A DNA stretch of 64,000 bases from Lachnospiraceae bacterium (GTDB taxonomy: Bacteria; Bacillota_A; Clostridia; Lachnospirales; Lachnospiraceae): assembly GCA_009911175.1 (NCBI GenBank), contig QXWX01000011.1:47314-111313 (forward strand). Direction: 5' to 3'. The stretch's first letter is position 1, and each line of letters opens with the position of its first letter. The notes beneath the pieces are model-generated. The model saw nothing but the letters and a program-made list of their open reading frames with translations. It was not told the DNA's origin and made no database searches. This document shows, piece by piece, positions 34,644-43,584 of the stretch. The position numbers and the translations under genes are program-made.

Positions 34644-35915
34644 TTATTTTATTTCTAATTCATATCCCAAATAGTTCAAAAACAATTCCGCGTACATGGC
34701 GTTTGCCCAGGAAAACCAGTCCCTGGTGTACCTGCTGTCATCTTCGCAGGAAAAGCCCTCATGCATCACATTCTTTCCCCCTGTGGTGGCTGCCATGCTC
34801 CGAAGGATTTCCAGCCGTTCCTCCCTGTGCCTGCAGGTCAGTCCCTGGACGGCCATTGCGATATGCCAGATAAAGCCGGGGGGCGTGTGGGGGCTTCCGA
34901 TCCCCGCCGCCTTTGCCCCTTTGTAATAGTAGGGATTTGCCTCGCTCAATATATACCTTCTGGTATTCCCGGCTGTCTCCGGGTCCGCCGGATAGCCCAG
35001 GTAATCCATCGCCAGCAGGCTGGGCACATTGGCGTCGTCCATCAGCTCATACATGCCGAACCCATCCGCTTCATAGGCGTAAATCATGCCTGCTTCTTCC
35101 GTATAGGTTCTGCCCTCTTTTTCAATGGCCTGCCTCACCTCTTCCCGGAGGGCTCCTGCCTCCTTTTCCAACTGCCGGTCAGAAAAAAGAGTCCGGGCCA
35201 TTTCTTCCAGATATCCCATGACCACCACCACAAACATATTGGAAGGGATCAGATATCCGTAGGTGCATGCGTCGTCGCTGGGCCGGAAGCCTGACCAGAT
35301 CAGGCCGGTTCCGGATCTGACCAGCGCCCCTTTCCCGTCTCTGGAAAGGGTATCGCGGAACAGCGGGCTCTTCCTTATGAACCGATATTCGGACCGTTCC
35401 TCATGGTACTGCTCCTTTCGGAATACCTGGAAAATCCTTTCAACCCCTTCGTGGAAATTCCCGTCAAACTGGGAGGCGCATCCCGTATTTTTCCAAAGCA
35501 GGTACGCAAGCTGAATCGGATAGCAGAGGGAATCCACCTCAAACTTCCGCTCCCATACCCACGGGTTCTGCTCCGGGTCGTCTTTTGCCCAGCATGCCCC
35601 GCTGGGGGACTCGTTGAACGCGTTGGCATAGGCGTCGATGCAGATATACTGAAACTGCCTTCTGACCACCCCCGCGATCATCTCCCGAAGCTCCTCGTCC
35701 TCCTTCGCCTGGAACAAATACGGCCGCAGCTGGGCTGATGAGTCCCGCAGCCACATGGCCGGGATATCCCCTGTAATCACATGGGCCGTGTTGTCCTCCA
35801 TCCTCCGGATCGTCGTGTCCAGGGTGTTGGTATAGCAGTTCTCAAATAGTTCCGTCAGCTCCGGCTCACATTTTCCTTCTGCCTGCCTTCGGACCTGATT
35901 TAAAAAATCATCCAT
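34644..35915 (-). CDS. GH125 exo-alpha-1,6-mannosidase
   Basis: The 423-residue protein fits GH125: NTLDTTIRRMEDNTAHVITGDIPAMWLRDSSAQ split over residues 31-63 (the family hallmark GDIPAMWLRDS), IYAYEADGFGMYELMDDAN, DDANVPSLLAMDYLGY, GIGSPHTPPGFIWH and FSWANAMYAELF. The enzymes trim non-reducing alpha-1,6-mannose from N-glycans. There is no signal peptide. ATG 35,915 has AAAGGAG upstream, and the promoter at 35,966-35,994 makes it the first gene of the run GH125-GH38-YesL-YesM-YesN. Confidence 0.93.
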   Translation of the reverse strand: MDDFLNQVRRQAEGKCEPELTELFENCYTNTLDTTIRRMEDNTAHVITGDIPAMWLRDSSAQLRPYLFQAKEDEELREMIAGVVRRQFQYICIDAYANAFNESPSGACWAKDDPEQNPWVWERKFEVDSLCYPIQLAYLLWKNTGCASQFDGNFHEGVERIFQVFRKEQYHEERSEYRFIRKSPLFRDTLSRDGKGALVRSGTGLIWSGFRPSDDACTYGYLIPSNMFVVVVMGYLEEMARTLFSDRQLEKEAGALREEVRQAIEKEGRTYTEEAGMIYAYEADGFGMYELMDDANVPSLLAMDYLGYPADPETAGNTRRYILSEANPYYYKGAKAAGIGSPHTPPGFIWHIAMAVQGLTCRHREERLEILRSMAATTGGKNVMHEGFSCEDDSRYTRDWFSWANAMYAELFLNYLGYELEIK

Positions 35916-35943
35916 TTTACTCTGATCTCCTTTGTCAAAAAAG

Positions 35944-35994
35944 TGGTCTGACTGGTGATAATTAGATTGTAGCAGGGGTTTGAAAAAGAAACCA
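35944..35994 (-). promoter_or_regulatory. Promoter of the GH125-led operon
   Basis: On the minus strand a -35-like TGGTTT (35,989-35,994) and -10 TACAAT (35,966-35,971) are 17 bp apart, about 50 bp from the start codon. The poor -35 suggests activator control. TGGTCTGACTG at 35,944-35,954 resembles the palindrome at 3586-3596. Confidence 0.45.
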
Positions 35995-36018
35995 GTGTAA
36001 TAAGTATAGAAATTCTGT

Positions 36019-36345
36019 CTATTTCCTATATGAAATAAACAAAACCTCAGGTCTCAGCTGCTCCCATATCCCGGGAATGCTGACTCCTAAGGCTTCCAAG
36101 CTGTTCCTTATTTTCCGCAATGTAATATTGTTGTTTTCAAAATCCACTTCCGGGTGCTCACTGATGAGCTGATCCAAAAACTTCGGCCCTGCATGGAACG
36201 AAAACCCGATATGTTTGATCAGTCCTTTCTCTTTCTGTTCCTTTACAAAATCCCAAAGATGGAATTTATCATATCTCTTGTAGCTGCCGTCCATCATGGC
36301 ATGCAGCAGATAATAGTCTGCTTGTGTCAAGTAAGTACTAAAAAA
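36019..36345 (-). pseudogene. Aldo/keto reductase, middle-to-late fragment
   Basis: The minus-strand frame reads TQADYYLLHAMMDGSYKRYD, FVKEQKEKGLIKHIGFSFHA and FLDQLISEHPEVDFEN, the central barrel strands of a clostridial aldo/keto reductase. It then becomes unrelated sequence. The N-terminal half ending at TGAGYFE lies 2.9 kb away at 39.2-39.5 kb on the same strand, and the two pieces join at the point where relatives read GYFDYYLLHA. The barrel ends early here, so the gene is also broken downstream. Confidence 0.7.
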
Positions 36346-36496
36346 AATTTCATTTTTTAGCAAGCCACAAGCAATGACTATCTATGGCTCATATTCGCAA
36401 ATAACTATTATTTTATTACTTATGCATCTGGAAGAAGATCCGTTTCCTTTAACATTGCATTTCCATATTTACGTTTTATATTCAACATGCATATTT

Positions 36497-37834
36497 TCAT
36501 TCACTTTCTTCTTTTACCTTCCAATATCCTTTTTTTCTTCCACCAATTCTTTCAATCGCACCAACCCTTTTTAAGTCTGCCACTGTCCTTTGCACCGTTT
36601 TATACGACACTCCTAAACGGTCAGCTATTTCGGACAATGAAATGTCCGTTTGAACTGTTATAAGTTCTAAAACCTTCATATTCATGGTATTTTCTTTTCG
36701 GACATCATTTGTCCTTTTAAACGCTTTGCTAGTCGCAACCGCAGTAAATTTGACTGTAATGTCATCTCCAAGAATGTTATATTCAGGAATCTTTGCGCCA
36801 ATCAAATCACATTCTTCACAAATTTTTTGAATCCCCCGTCCCCATGATTCTATATACCCCGCTCTGAAAAAGGTATTCGCCAAATCTGGATTATATGGTC
36901 TGGAATTATGGGTTTTCATAAGATTCTCCGTTGTCCAGTCACTTGGAAATACACAGGCATTGCTGATATACATAGCCTCATCTTCTATTCGGATTTGAAC
37001 CGGAATGCCATCCTCCCATTTACAATGAATCAACGCATTGTATACCGCCTCTCTTACTGCTTCCCTTGCATAAGGGTATGTTTCCACCCGTACCTCTTTG
37101 TCATAGGAAATAGATGCTTTTAAATATTTCAAATAAATCAGTTCAACCACTCTGTCTGCAATCAAAATAAGCGATCCTTCTACCACATCCTGATACTGAA
37201 GATCCGAGCCTATACCAAACTTTCCGATTTTCACATAACACCCCGTAAAAAAGCGCTGCGGATTTCGATAAAACAACAAAACTGCTGCCCGTTTCAGTTT
37301 TCCATCAACAATCAATCCCAACTTATTAAGCAATTCCTCATTTGTGCATTCCAAATCCTTACGCGTCATTCGTTCTGTTCGAACAGCCTCTCGACGAAAG
37401 ATTTCAAAACTCTCTATATCTAAGTCCGCAACGGAAACATTGTCTATTGGGACTGCGTCCCAACGATATCCTGTCTTTCTTACAAGAAATTCCGTCAGTG
37501 CAGAACCTCGGAGCTGCTGTTTTGTACTTCCGCTCCGATAATGATACTCCCCACGATAACTGACTGGATATGAACAGGGATTTACAATAATCTGAATACA
37601 TTGTTTTCCATTTTCATCCAGGCAATTAACATCAACAATGATCCCCATTGTATCCTTAATTTTATTCGGAATATCTTCAAGAAGTTTCTTACAATCAGCC
37701 ACTCCGACAGCCTCACCGTTATCATTAAGTCCAACATAAATGCTTCCTCCCTGTGCATTAGCAAAACCACATACCCATTTCAGATATTCATCTCTCCATG
37801 ACTCCTTATATTCTACATTTTGACTTTCTGCCAT
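36497..37834 (-). CDS. AlbA_2 (Schlafen-type) ATP-binding HTH protein
   Basis: The 445-residue protein starts MAESQNVEYKESW and has the AlbA_2 core (EYLKWVCGFANAQGGSIYVGL, about residues 14-34, VGVADCKKLLEDIPNK). A GHKL-type ATPase-like segment follows (AVREAVYNALIHC, GRGIQKICEECD) and a C-terminal HTH (ISLSEIADRLGVSYKTVQRTV). This COG2865 family is annotated as transcriptional regulators or Schlafen-like; roles in defence have been proposed. ATG 37,834 has GGAGG. It and the Fic gene fill an AT-rich insert within an aldo/keto reductase gene. Confidence 0.85.
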   Translation of the reverse strand: MAESQNVEYKESWRDEYLKWVCGFANAQGGSIYVGLNDNGEAVGVADCKKLLEDIPNKIKDTMGIIVDVNCLDENGKQCIQIIVNPCSYPVSYRGEYHYRSGSTKQQLRGSALTEFLVRKTGYRWDAVPIDNVSVADLDIESFEIFRREAVRTERMTRKDLECTNEELLNKLGLIVDGKLKRAAVLLFYRNPQRFFTGCYVKIGKFGIGSDLQYQDVVEGSLILIADRVVELIYLKYLKASISYDKEVRVETYPYAREAVREAVYNALIHCKWEDGIPVQIRIEDEAMYISNACVFPSDWTTENLMKTHNSRPYNPDLANTFFRAGYIESWGRGIQKICEECDLIGAKIPEYNILGDDITVKFTAVATSKAFKRTNDVRKENTMNMKVLELITVQTDISLSEIADRLGVSYKTVQRTVADLKRVGAIERIGGRKKGYWKVKEESE

Positions 37835-37966
37835 GCTTTTTATCCTCCACTCATAAACCATCTTTATATTTCACTCAAAAAAACTGTCACTATTATATGC
37901 CTGAAATACACGGATTTCTATGCATCATCTTTTTTTCGCATATCTTTACCCATAAAATAATAATAT

Positions 37967-39082
37967 TTATTTGGAATCCAAAAATATATCAATATAATTT
38001 TGTGCGGTAAAAATTCGATTTCTCTGCTGCTCCTTCTCTTTCTTTATAATATTCATTTTTACCAGCATGTCTACTCTATTTGACGCAGTATTATAAGAAA
38101 CATGAAATACATCCACTAAATCATTAATCATAAAGATTGGCTTTTTTTCAAGGAAATCACATATTGCAGTCAATTCACCCGAAAATTTACCGCTATGCTG
38201 CAATTTCTTCTCCACCTTAGCCCTTTCATCAACTGCCACATTAAGCCGTTTTATAGTCTGGTTAGATGAATCAATGATACACTGCAAGAAAAATTTTATC
38301 CATTCTGTATAGTTTCCAAAATGCTGTACCCCGAAATACAAATCCAAACACACATCATTATACTTATAAAGATATTCTGAAATAAACAAGCAGCCTTTTG
38401 ATAAGATCCCTTGCTTCATAAGCAACAAAGCGGGAAGCAGCCTTCCTACCCGCCCATTTCCACTGTTAAAGGGGTGTATTGTCTCAAATTGGTAGTACAC
38501 TAATGCTGATTTAATCAAAATATCTACGCTTTGATCTACTGCAATATATTTTATTAAATCCTGTAACAGCTCATCTATTTTCTCTGGAGCTGGCGGATTA
38601 TACTCCTGCCTATTGACAATAACGTTTGGACGCATTAAAAAGGGATTCTTCCTGATTATACCTGCCCCATCCGCTAAAATTCCTTCCATAACAGAATTTT
38701 GCAAATCACATAAGCTATTTGGGGTAAAAAATCTATTCGGCAGACTATGGAAGGCTTTTCGACAATTTATAGCACTCTTCGTTTCTGTCAAATTATTGTT
38801 TCCCATTAATATATCCCTATAATGCACTGCAATATTGTCAATCCTGCATGAATGATATGCATCACCACAAATCATCATTTCTAAAAAATGTTCCACGTTC
38901 GGAATATATTTTGTCATACCCTCCAAAATACCAAGCGCCCGATGTGCCTGTACCAAAAGATCTGTAATATCCTGATCAATCCTAATATCTAACAAATTTA
39001 ATTCAGTCGGCAAAAATGTCCAATATCCTCGATTCTGATCTTCATCAAAACTTCTACAAAATGTTCCGCTTACGGTCCGCAC
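37967..39082 (-). CDS. Fic-family protein with HTH, active-site variant
   Basis: The 371-residue protein has a Fic N-terminal domain with an inhibitory-helix-like motif (HSCRIDN in place of SxxxE(G/N)), the Fic core QFETIHPFNSGNGRVGRLLP split around residues 198-217, and a C-terminal winged helix (MINDLVDVFHVSYNTASNRV). Fic enzymes AMPylate target proteins using HPFx(D/E)GNGR. Here the metal-binding acid is Ser, so activity may be weak or altered. The start is GTG 39,082 with AGGAG 9 bp upstream. It lies 133 bp upstream of the AlbA_2 gene on the same strand. Confidence 0.88.
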   Translation of the reverse strand: MRTVSGTFCRSFDEDQNRGYWTFLPTELNLLDIRIDQDITDLLVQAHRALGILEGMTKYIPNVEHFLEMMICGDAYHSCRIDNIAVHYRDILMGNNNLTETKSAINCRKAFHSLPNRFFTPNSLCDLQNSVMEGILADGAGIIRKNPFLMRPNVIVNRQEYNPPAPEKIDELLQDLIKYIAVDQSVDILIKSALVYYQFETIHPFNSGNGRVGRLLPALLLMKQGILSKGCLFISEYLYKYNDVCLDLYFGVQHFGNYTEWIKFFLQCIIDSSNQTIKRLNVAVDERAKVEKKLQHSGKFSGELTAICDFLEKKPIFMINDLVDVFHVSYNTASNRVDMLVKMNIIKKEKEQQRNRIFTAQNYIDIFLDSK

Positions 39083-39172
39083 TCCTCGTAACTCCTATTA
39101 AATCAAATAATTTGCAATAAACATTTTAATCCACATGTTATATTGCAAATTATATCACTTTTTTGAACTATA

Positions 39173-39520
39173 TCAAGTTATTTCATGAAAAATACAAAAT
39201 TCAAAATATCCGGCTCCAGTCCTCTGAAGGCTTGTATAAAACTGGTTTTTCGCAGCTTTTTCCGTGGGTGCCAGGAGTAACGCGTTCAGTTTTGTCGCCA
39301 GTGTGTAGGATTCCCTGGGGTATCTGTCAACCAGCGCTTTTTTAATCGCTGCTTCGGAGCCAAGATATACAAACGCTGTGTCAAAATAAGTAAAACCGGC
39401 TTCCATAAAAAGGTCTACCATTTGTTCCACCTGCTTAACATCTGTCCGCAGCCCTTTCTTCGGCAGGCGCGTCAGCCCAAATCCAAGCTTCGGAACTTCT
39501 TTTCCAAAATAATCCGACAT
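39173..39520 (-). pseudogene. Aldo/keto reductase, N-terminal fragment
   Basis: From ATG 39,520 (AGGAGGTAAG site) the frame reads MSDYFGKEVPKLGFGLTRLP, GFTYFDTAFVYLGSEAAI (catalytic Asp and Tyr of the tetrad), SYTLATKLNALLL (Lys) and SLQRTGAGYFE. It then turns into AT-rich unrelated codons and stops. The continuation is the fragment at 36,019-36,345. So the cassette with the AlbA_2 and Fic genes split this NAD(P)H-dependent reductase gene. Confidence 0.75.
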
Positions 39521-39572
39521 CTTCTTACCTCCTATATTCAATTCCTGTCCATTCGCTTCCAGGGTTCCTGCG

Positions 39573-39680
39573 TTACTCAACCAGAATCTCTTCCCCGTCC
39601 TCTACGATCAGACGGTTCTTTGCCTCAAGCTGTTCCGCAAGCTCCCTGTCAAAATGCCTTCCGACAGTTGTCGCTGTCAT
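39573..39680 (-). CDS. Possible remnant small ORF
   Basis: A 35-codon frame reads MTATTVGRHFDRELAEQLEA and EDGEEILVE before its stop, 52 bp upstream of the aldo/keto reductase start. The codons look protein-like, but there is no visible ribosome site and I recognise no family. It may be the tail of a lost gene that once led the operon. Confidence 0.25.
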   Translation of the reverse strand: MTATTVGRHFDRELAEQLEAKNRLIVEDGEEILVE

Positions 39681-39765
39681 ATGATATGCTATTATATAAT
39701 CGGATTATCAATTACGCACATTGCTAAAAATGATGTAAATATTGCTCTCGTAAAAGGAGGCCCTT

Positions 39766-40779
39766 ATGTACGATCCGATTATCCAGGAATTATTTCCGCA
39801 CAGACAGTCCATCCCGCTTGGCAAAATTCTTTCCTCTTCCCAGCCAGGTTCTTCTGAAAATATAATCCCCTTTCCAGATTCCGAAAAAAATCCTGATGAC
39901 TTCAAGTACAGCCTGGATTATTATAAAGGAGATTATGATCTGTCTTATACCCTTACACATTATGGCGATACATTTTTTCCTTCTATGTTTGCCCGCAAAA
40001 ACCTTCTTTATCTACAGTTACTTTGTTCCGCATCTTTTACACCAAGTCATTACACAAAAAGAGAAGAACTTCCCTCTTATCTGCTGGCACAGACATTCTG
40101 GGGAAAGGGTGTACTACGGTATAGGCAGAAAGAGTACGAGCTTTATCCAGATGATCTTTTTCTGATCGACTGCCGTGACCTGCACGAATATTTCGCTGAC
40201 TCTGAAGAAGGCTGGGGATACCGTTTTCTGCATTTTGACGGTACGATAATGCCTGGCTACTACAGCCAGATCACTGCCGGACAAAACGTAAAATTCACGT
40301 TTGATAAACAATCACGCTTTCAGGACTTGTTCAAAGAAATCTTTTCAGTCAATTATCGTTCTGTGCAAAATAAAGAGATCCTCACGAACCGTATCCTTAC
40401 GGATATGATTACAGAGGTACTGTGCCAGTGCCCGCAATATCAGGATCAGACACTGCCGAAGCCGATTGATAATTTATGTAGTTATCTTCAGAATACGTTT
40501 CGCGAAAAACTGACGTTGGACCAGATTGCGGAAGAAGTAGGGTTAAGCAAATTTTATATGAGCCGTGAATTTAAGAAATATGTAGGGAAAACGATTTTCC
40601 ATTATATCATTGACTGCAGGATCGCGCTTGCACAGAGGCTGCTGCGCTATAGTGATATGACGATCAATGAGGTCGCGGAATATGTCGGCTTTGAAGACCA
40701 TAATGGATTTTACCGGGCGTTTACCCAGAGGGAAGATATGTCACCGTCTGCGTACAGGAAATACTGGGATACATTTTAA
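39766..40779 (+). CDS. AraC-family transcriptional regulator
   Basis: The 337-residue protein has an N-terminal cupin-like ligand part (GVLRYRQKEYELYPDDLFLID, YRFLHFDG) and a C-terminal pair of HTH motifs (LTLDQIAEEVGLSKFYMSREFKK and MTINEVAEYVGFEDHNGFYRAF). It should bind a sugar and activate nearby carbohydrate genes. The rhamnosidase remnant directly downstream on the other strand and the rhaM/rhaS genes 10 kb away make rhamnose a possible ligand, as inference. ATG 39,766 has AAAGGAGG upstream. Confidence 0.9.
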   Translation: MYDPIIQELFPHRQSIPLGKILSSSQPGSSENIIPFPDSEKNPDDFKYSLDYYKGDYDLSYTLTHYGDTFFPSMFARKNLLYLQLLCSASFTPSHYTKREELPSYLLAQTFWGKGVLRYRQKEYELYPDDLFLIDCRDLHEYFADSEEGWGYRFLHFDGTIMPGYYSQITAGQNVKFTFDKQSRFQDLFKEIFSVNYRSVQNKEILTNRILTDMITEVLCQCPQYQDQTLPKPIDNLCSYLQNTFREKLTLDQIAEEVGLSKFYMSREFKKYVGKTIFHYIIDCRIALAQRLLRYSDMTINEVAEYVGFEDHNGFYRAFTQREDMSPSAYRKYWDTF

Positions 40780-40910
40780 AAGTCTACGGTACGCCGTTGA
40801 AATTAAGGGGGCTGATTGATATATATATTGCTTTTTGGCCGGGGCCGATAATCTTGAGAAATACGATAGAAAGAAATACGGCCTGAATCCGTGAAACTGG
40901 TTGTTTTATG

Positions 40911-40936
40911 AAGCCAATCCTAAATTGGATTGGCTT
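40911..40936 (+). terminator. Hairpin terminator downstream of the AraC gene
   Basis: AAGCCAATCC (40,911-40,920) pairs perfectly with GGATTGGCTT (40,927-40,936) around a 6-nt loop. A TATTTTTTT tract follows about 10 bp later. It lies 131 bp after the AraC stop. Confidence 0.65.
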
Positions 40937-40967
40937 ACTCTTGATATTTTTTTCATAATGACTGCCT

Positions 40968-41112
40968 TCATAGGTCCATCATAGTGCACATTCTGGGATA
41001 AATCTGATCTGCGTCACCGCCCCAGATCCATTTGTCCCGTTTGATTCCGTCAATACAGAAAATACCGCCGCACAGCCGAAAGGTGTGCTCCGCTACATAC
41101 CAAATTTATTCC
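40968..41112 (-). pseudogene. Alpha-L-rhamnosidase (GH78) fragment
   Basis: A 47-codon minus-strand frame reads YVAEHTFRLCGGIFCIDGIK and RDKWIWGGDADQIYPRM. The DGIKRD-W-W-GD pattern is the catalytic-barrel motif of GH78 rhamnosidases. The rest of the gene, normally above 700 residues, is missing. A small stem ATTCCAAC/GTTGGAAT (41,108-41,129) lies at its upstream edge. The rest of the 40,780-41,218 gap shows no gene. Confidence 0.6.
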
Positions 41113-41218
41113 AACTGTACGGTTGGAATTTATTCGTACCGCCTTCCGTATTTAACTCCAATTTAAGAGGGGATGATCTGGACACTCAATTGATCCGTTC
41201 GGTCATATTCCATGCACA

Positions 41219-43570
41219 TCACGGCATTGGTCCGCCCTCTGACTCTACATAGTTTGCTGTCTGTCCTCCGCTTTCTGTCCCATCGGCAACAGTCAGTTCA
41301 ACCTGCTCGCTTTCGTCAGAAGCTTCCGCCAGATCTTCGTCTCCTTTTGCGGTAAGGCTGATCTTGTATTCTCCCGTCTCTACAGTAATCTCTTTTTCAC
41401 AGCTATAACTCATCATCGGCCCCATGGCTGTCGCAATCAGATCTTCCTCCGAAATCGTCTCTGTCTGTACAATTTCTCCACTTTCATCATAAATTCGGAT
41501 CTCAATATCGGTAAACAGTTCCTTTTCACTATAAGCAGTCAGGGAATCCGACCACAGGGTGACCGTCACAGAAGTTCCGTCCTGTGTGTACTTAAATTCT
41601 GGTATCGAAAGCTTGCCTGACACATCAAATGTCTGTACCACTGGTTTTGCACTATTTCCATCTGACTGGAAGGTCAGCAGATTTGCATGATAGTTTCCAA
41701 ACGGAAGCCCTGAGATATCCACATTTCCGCTAATCTCGCCTTCACCGGTCAAACGGGAGGAAGCTGCCACATAATTACTGCCTTCGTTTCCTTCATCATC
41801 CAGCTCATAAACCCATACCGTATAATAATCCACGTCCGCACTTCCGGTAAATAAAAAATCTCCTGTCGTTCCGTCAAAAGTATATCCTAACGCATTTTCA
41901 GAAGTTCCGGCTAAAGCTCCTCCTGTCTGTCCGGCTGAACCTCCGGTTTCTGAATCCGTTCCTTCCGAAGCCGCCGCACTGCCTCCCAGCGTCGGCGCTG
42001 CCATAGAGATTACCATCAATGCAACCGCCAGTACTGCCATCACATACTGGGTAACCGGTACAATACGGATTTCTTTTTTCCGGAGCCCTGCCAGTACCAT
42101 GAATGCGGAAACAACGCATCCTGCCGCAGCACCGTATGCGATATTTTGTGTAAATACGGTCATCACAATGGTAACCGCGAACGGAACGGACTCTCCGGCT
42201 TCCATTTCTTTCAGATTTTTTAATCCTTTTAGCATCCCCAGCGCTAATACCAGCATCACTGCGTCCGCAATCTGGAATGTCGCATAAATTACATTTGGAA
42301 ATACAAATCCCGCATGACCGTATTCCGGCACACTTTTAGTATAGGTAGCAAACAGGACAAATGGGATCCACGTAAACATGGAAATCAGGTAACCGATTGC
42401 GCAGACTACGGAAGAAAGCCCTGTTTTTCCCCCGTCTGCCGTGGCTGCTGAGGACTGCTTTGCAACCGATACCGGCGCAGTCCCAAAGACAGGCGCGATC
42501 ACATTTGTTGCCGCATTTACCAGCAAAATTTTATTTGCTTTTTCTTTGTATTCTTCTTCATTTTCAAAAATCTGTCCATTCAGATCCGCCCCCTGCACCG
42601 ATGCCTCTGATTCATACATCCCCATGAAAATAAACATCAATATCGCCCGTACAAAAAGCATAACCACATTTCCGCCTGCCGCTTTAAAGCCTGAAAAATC
42701 AAACCCTTCGGCGAATACTGTCCCAAACTGCAGTTCCTTGATTCCAAGCCCGATGGTATACATTTCACCTAGCGGATCCGGATTGACACCAATCCAGATC
42801 CTGTTCTGTGTGTACACATAGGTAAACGCAATTCCTCCAACCACAGAAGCGATTAGAAAGAAAATCAAAGTTGCCGTAAGAAAACCTGAGAATACCGGTG
42901 TTTCTGCTTTCCGTTTCATATGGAAGAGAACCAGTGCAAATCCAATCAGCCCCGCAAATATGCAAAGCCGCATATACGGTGCCAGTGCAGCTCCGCCAAG
43001 CGCTTCATCTGAAACAGCCGATAAGGACATTTCTTCAATCAATCCCATATTATCCAGTGCAACATAGGCAATATAGAGCCCCATTGCCGCCGGAAGCGCG
43101 CGCCGTACACTGTCCGGGAGCAGTCCCAGGATCCATTTCCTGAGCATTGGCACAGTCATGACCGCCAGATACACAACCGCTGCCACAAATGTTACCGCAA
43201 GAAGGTTCGCATAGGTTAATCCGGAATTCACGCCCAACATGGATATCATAACTGTACTGAGGCTCAGCGATGCTGTCTGAACCAACGGCAGATTGCAGGC
43301 AAACCCTAAAAGTAACGTTCCAACGAACGCCGTGACCGTTGCCCCCAGATAAAGCCCGCAGTAGGGGATATTATCCGTAAAGGCATTGATCAATATCTGG
43401 ATGTTCATAAACAAGGCACACACCGACAGGAAAAATACGGACAACCCAGACTTCACTTCGTTTCCCATTGTAGAGCCCTTCTCAATAAAATGGAAATACT
43501 GATTTAAAACGCCGCTGATTCCTCTATTCTGCTTGATATAAATTACCTGTTCCTCTTTCTTTCCGCACAT
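41219..43570 (-). CDS. AzgA-like (NCS2) permease with C-terminal extracytoplasmic beta domains
   Basis: The protein has 783 residues from ATG 43,570 (AGGTGAGG site; GTG 43,579 is an alternative). Residues about 25-520 are a 12-14 helix transporter of the guanine/hypoxanthine permease type: RRALPAAMGLYIAYVALDNMG and SSAATADGGKTGLSSVV match AzgA signatures. The substrate-site Glu of the latter motif (ESAAG in relatives) is replaced by Gln/Ser, and the PGMGLNA motif is lost. After a Gly/Ser-rich linker, about 250 residues form beta-rich, fibronectin-like sequence (DYYTVWVYELDDEGN, KLSIPEFKYTQDG). The gene follows the GH3 gene by 14 bp, so they act together. Confidence 0.75.
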   Translation of the reverse strand: MCGKKEEQVIYIKQNRGISGVLNQYFHFIEKGSTMGNEVKSGLSVFFLSVCALFMNIQILINAFTDNIPYCGLYLGATVTAFVGTLLLGFACNLPLVQTASLSLSTVMISMLGVNSGLTYANLLAVTFVAAVVYLAVMTVPMLRKWILGLLPDSVRRALPAAMGLYIAYVALDNMGLIEEMSLSAVSDEALGGAALAPYMRLCIFAGLIGFALVLFHMKRKAETPVFSGFLTATLIFFLIASVVGGIAFTYVYTQNRIWIGVNPDPLGEMYTIGLGIKELQFGTVFAEGFDFSGFKAAGGNVVMLFVRAILMFIFMGMYESEASVQGADLNGQIFENEEEYKEKANKILLVNAATNVIAPVFGTAPVSVAKQSSAATADGGKTGLSSVVCAIGYLISMFTWIPFVLFATYTKSVPEYGHAGFVFPNVIYATFQIADAVMLVLALGMLKGLKNLKEMEAGESVPFAVTIVMTVFTQNIAYGAAAGCVVSAFMVLAGLRKKEIRIVPVTQYVMAVLAVALMVISMAAPTLGGSAAASEGTDSETGGSAGQTGGALAGTSENALGYTFDGTTGDFLFTGSADVDYYTVWVYELDDEGNEGSNYVAASSRLTGEGEISGNVDISGLPFGNYHANLLTFQSDGNSAKPVVQTFDVSGKLSIPEFKYTQDGTSVTVTLWSDSLTAYSEKELFTDIEIRIYDESGEIVQTETISEEDLIATAMGPMMSYSCEKEITVETGEYKISLTAKGDEDLAEASDESEQVELTVADGTESGGQTANYVESEGGPMP

Positions 43571-43584
43571 CTTACTCACCTCAC

